Part shown: positions 19,671-21,541 of the stretch, piece by piece | Position numbering within the stretch: position 1 is the stretch's first letter | Layout of the letters: every line of letters starts with the position of its first letter | From: a virus | Direction: 5' to 3' (one strand) | DNA length: 21,541 bases | IMG/VR virus record: IMGVR_UViG_3300021964_000653 | Coordinates: 1 to 21,541 of that record | The notes under the pieces: generated by a model | What the model was told of the DNA's origin: nothing | What the model saw: only the letters and a program-made list of their open reading frames with translations | The model's database searches: none | Translations under genes and position numbers: made by a program

Positions 19671-20150
19671 ATGTCTTACATTCTAACTCCCACAGGGCGT
19701 CGTTATCTTCGTGAAGAAACCGAAGTTGACCTTGATGAAGATGCTTCAAATTTCAAATCTGCTGTTGCTCGTATCAAGAAAGCAAAAAGTGCTAAAGATT
19801 TAGAGAAACTTGAAAAATCTTTTGAACGTGTATATAAACAAACGGGTGCGCTTACGGATAAAGAGTTTGGACAACTTGATGATATGATTTCCGACAAATT
19901 AGTAAAAATAGAAGAGAAAAAAGACGGCGAAGATGTTAAAGATACCATGCATGATTGTGCTACTCATGTAGTACATGAAGAATATGGCGAGGGTATTACT
20001 ATCTCTGAACAACATGCGGATCCAGATGAGAATGGTCAAGTTGAGTGGTATACAGTTGTTTTTCGCAATGGTCTAACAGAGAAGGTTTCTACTAAAGACA
20101 TTGAAATCACCAAATCCGAATCCCACATGCATAGTAAAAAGAAGAAATAA
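19671..20150 (+). CDS. Predicted processed late protein with Tudor/SH3-like tail
   Basis: 159 aa. N-terminus MSYILTPTGRRYLREETEVD then LDED contains two possible prohead-protease sites (YLRE and DLDE). Residues about 25-85 form a helical coiled segment. From about residue 92, CATHVVHEEYGEGITISEQH then GQVEWYTVVFRNGLTEKVST is a small beta domain that recalls the Tudor-like domain at the end of PcrA/UvrD-type helicases, as found alone in many phages. The Lys-rich end (HSKKKK) may touch DNA. A late promoter precedes it. The function is not known. Confidence 0.85.
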   Translation: MSYILTPTGRRYLREETEVDLDEDASNFKSAVARIKKAKSAKDLEKLEKSFERVYKQTGALTDKEFGQLDDMISDKLVKIEEKKDGEDVKDTMHDCATHVVHEEYGEGITISEQHADPDENGQVEWYTVVFRNGLTEKVSTKDIEITKSESHMHSKKKK

Positions 20151-20151
20151 A

Positions 20152-21441
20152 ATGTTCCCTAAGAATCTCTTTAATAGCCCCGATGATCTTGTTAAAGTCG
20201 TCACAGAAATTATGACGGGTAAAAGCAAGAAAGAAGCGTTAGATCCTGTAGATGCGAAGGCATTAAAGGGTTCTCATGCTGATCGTAAAGACAAAGACAT
20301 TGATAACGATGGTGATGTAGATAGTTCAGATGAGTATCTACACAATCGTCGTAAAGCCGTAAAGAAGACAATGAAAGAAGCCACCAAGGTCAAAGAGAAC
20401 GATGATAATGACGATGATGATATGGAAGATGACGAAGATGAAATGACCGGTGCTCAAAAGAACGATATGGATGGCGACGGTAAGAACGACAAAAAGAAAA
20501 AGAAAAAGAAAAATGATGAGTTAAGTGATAAACCTGACAAGATCGACACTAAACCATCAATGGACGATGCTCGTACAATGATGGCAAAAGAAGAAGTTGA
20601 CCTTGATGAAGGATTAGCAAAACATATTATTAGAGGTGACAATTATGTTGGTGTTCCAGATCGTGTAGTTGCTTTAGCAAAACAAAAAGTTAAAAAAATG
20701 AATATATCTACTGTCGACGATCATAGTAAGGCAATGCACAAGGCACTTTCGGATCTAGGATGGCAAATGACTGTAAGTGGAAAGTATGTCAGAGAAGAAG
20801 TTGAACTTGATGAAGAACCAAAAACACTTAAACTCGCTCAAGATTCAGCAGTAAGAAATGCAGTTTCTAAAATTCATTCTTTGATGAAAGTTAGAAAAAT
20901 TAGTCCTTCTCAAGCATACGCGGAATGGGAAAAGGGGACAACTTTTGGTCTTAAATTGAAAGCGCAAGTCAGAGATTCATTGTCATCGCTTCATGAAATG
21001 TCTGATGTTCAGATGAAGAAGCGTGAAGAAATTGTTAAAGGTATGAAGAAAAACAGTGGTGATCTGAAAAAACGTTATGGCGATCGTTGGAAAGATGTTA
21101 TGTATGCAACTGCTACAAAACAAGCGATGAAAGAAGAAGTAGAAATTGATGAAGCTCGTGGACGGCCAAAGAAAGAAGATGATGTATCCTCTGATTCTAA
21201 CTTTGTTATGCAAATGAGGAAAGCAATTTCTCTAAATGGTAATAAAGTAAACTTCTTAGACGGTTCGTCATCACAAGTTTCTAGTAGAGATGCACAACAA
21301 TTTATGATAGCATATAATAAACAAAAATCTTCTATCGATAAAGGTAGATTAATGAGAAGCGCCCATAAAAGCTTGAAACATTTTAAAATGGCTCAACAAG
21401 GTAAAATTGAAAAGCCAAAAAATCCATTAGACTTAGATTGA
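20152..21441 (+). CDS. Modular acidic EF-hand protein, probable head-internal polyprotein
   Basis: 429 aa from ATG 20152, one base after the preceding stop; an in-frame ATG 20101 is inside the previous gene. Residues 49-60 are a complete EF-hand/dockerin-type calcium loop (D-x-D-x-D-G-D-V-D-x-x-D). Residues 80-145 are extremely acidic then poly-Lys. Three modules follow, each introduced by nearly the same peptide: KEEVDLDEG (to residue 154), REEVELDEE (to 222), KEEVEIDEA (to 335). Each has the L/I-x-E pattern of the T4 gp21 prohead protease. The third module is preceded by KRYGDRWKDVMYATATKQAM. The protein could be cut in the prohead into several packaged peptides; this is inference. Confidence 0.87.
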   Translation: MFPKNLFNSPDDLVKVVTEIMTGKSKKEALDPVDAKALKGSHADRKDKDIDNDGDVDSSDEYLHNRRKAVKKTMKEATKVKENDDNDDDDMEDDEDEMTGAQKNDMDGDGKNDKKKKKKKNDELSDKPDKIDTKPSMDDARTMMAKEEVDLDEGLAKHIIRGDNYVGVPDRVVALAKQKVKKMNISTVDDHSKAMHKALSDLGWQMTVSGKYVREEVELDEEPKTLKLAQDSAVRNAVSKIHSLMKVRKISPSQAYAEWEKGTTFGLKLKAQVRDSLSSLHEMSDVQMKKREEIVKGMKKNSGDLKKRYGDRWKDVMYATATKQAMKEEVEIDEARGRPKKEDDVSSDSNFVMQMRKAISLNGNKVNFLDGSSSQVSSRDAQQFMIAYNKQKSSIDKGRLMRSAHKSLKHFKMAQQGKIEKPKNPLDLD

Positions 21442-21451
21442 GGAGAAAGTA

Positions 21452-21541
21452 ATGTCAGAAAGTGAATTGAAAAAAATGTCAAAAAAAGAGTTAGAAGAAC
21501 ATGGTAGAACTATTGGTATTGAATTAGATAGACGCGAATCA
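21452..21541 (+). CDS. Partial gene at window end
   Basis: ATG 21452 follows a good SD (GAGGAGAAAG, 21440-21449). The 30 visible residues, SESELKKMSKKELEEHGRTI then GIELDRRES, resemble the short helical KKELEEYGRTxGIELDRR motif seen in T4-like phage late proteins, related in appearance to small DNA-binding or SAP-like domains. It runs off the end of the window. Confidence 0.75.
   Translation, partial: MSESELKKMSKKELEEHGRTIGIELDRRES

Noticed and set aside
1-21541. tRNA genes, integrase, transposase or IS elements
   Set aside because: None could be recognised; gaps between genes are too short for most, and no transposase-like ORF or terminal inverted repeats were seen.

Overview
The window is a stretch of a double-stranded DNA phage of the T4-like myovirus group. 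The evidence is a contiguous replication block in T4 style: the C-terminal part of a family B DNA polymerase (gp43-like), a UvsX-type RecA recombinase and a gp41-type DnaB-like helicase. Genes are tightly packed, nearly all on the + strand, with many ATGA/TAATG overlaps, many tiny ORFs and two exact T4-type late promoter octamers (TATAAATA). The base composition is AT-rich. The host cannot be named from this sequence; the early promoters have a consensus sigma70 form, so it is a bacterium with ordinary sigma70 recognition.

Layout. (1) 1-6217, replication and recombination: polymerase end, then an inserted nuclease-like gene plus DNA methyltransferase driven by their own promoter, a coiled-coil protein, UvsX, a small acidic protein, the gp41-like helicase and a 69-aa protein. 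(2) 6214-11120, an accessory early region of small genes. It has at least seven near-identical sigma70 promoters (TTGACA, exactly 17 bp, mostly TGnTATTAT/TATGAT) with duplicated leader sequences, and two intrinsic terminators. It carries an approximately 460-bp hexamer array (GGTCTN) that can be read as tandem Ser-Arg/Gly/Trp repeat ORFs, a mini SprT-like metalloprotease, a GC-rich Panacea-type (SocA/GepA-like) gene flanked by a perfect 69-bp direct repeat, and a DUF932 protein. (3) 11107-15676: a zinc deaminase of the dCMP deaminase type, two proteins with nuclease-like motifs (one extremely AT-rich), a KWDG nucleotidyltransferase/ligase-like protein and an A-type iron-sulfur carrier. (4) 15681-end, a late, probably virion-associated block: a 965-aa multi-domain protein (nucleotidylyltransferase + basic domain + P-loop kinase + other modules), a series of smaller proteins and a 429-aa modular acidic protein with an EF-hand loop.

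How it fits together. The left part copies and recombines phage DNA. The middle is a mosaic of early host-interaction genes that looks assembled from promoter-leader-ORF cassettes. The right part is best explained as genes for head-internal proteins: they begin with peptides resembling the T4 capsid-targeting sequence and contain repeated acidic (L/I)-x-E motifs, the consensus cut by the T4 prohead protease gp21. The three observations most worth following up are the Ser-X hexamer array with its G-quadruplex-like start, the 500-bp Panacea cassette between direct repeats, and the putative packaged polyproteins.
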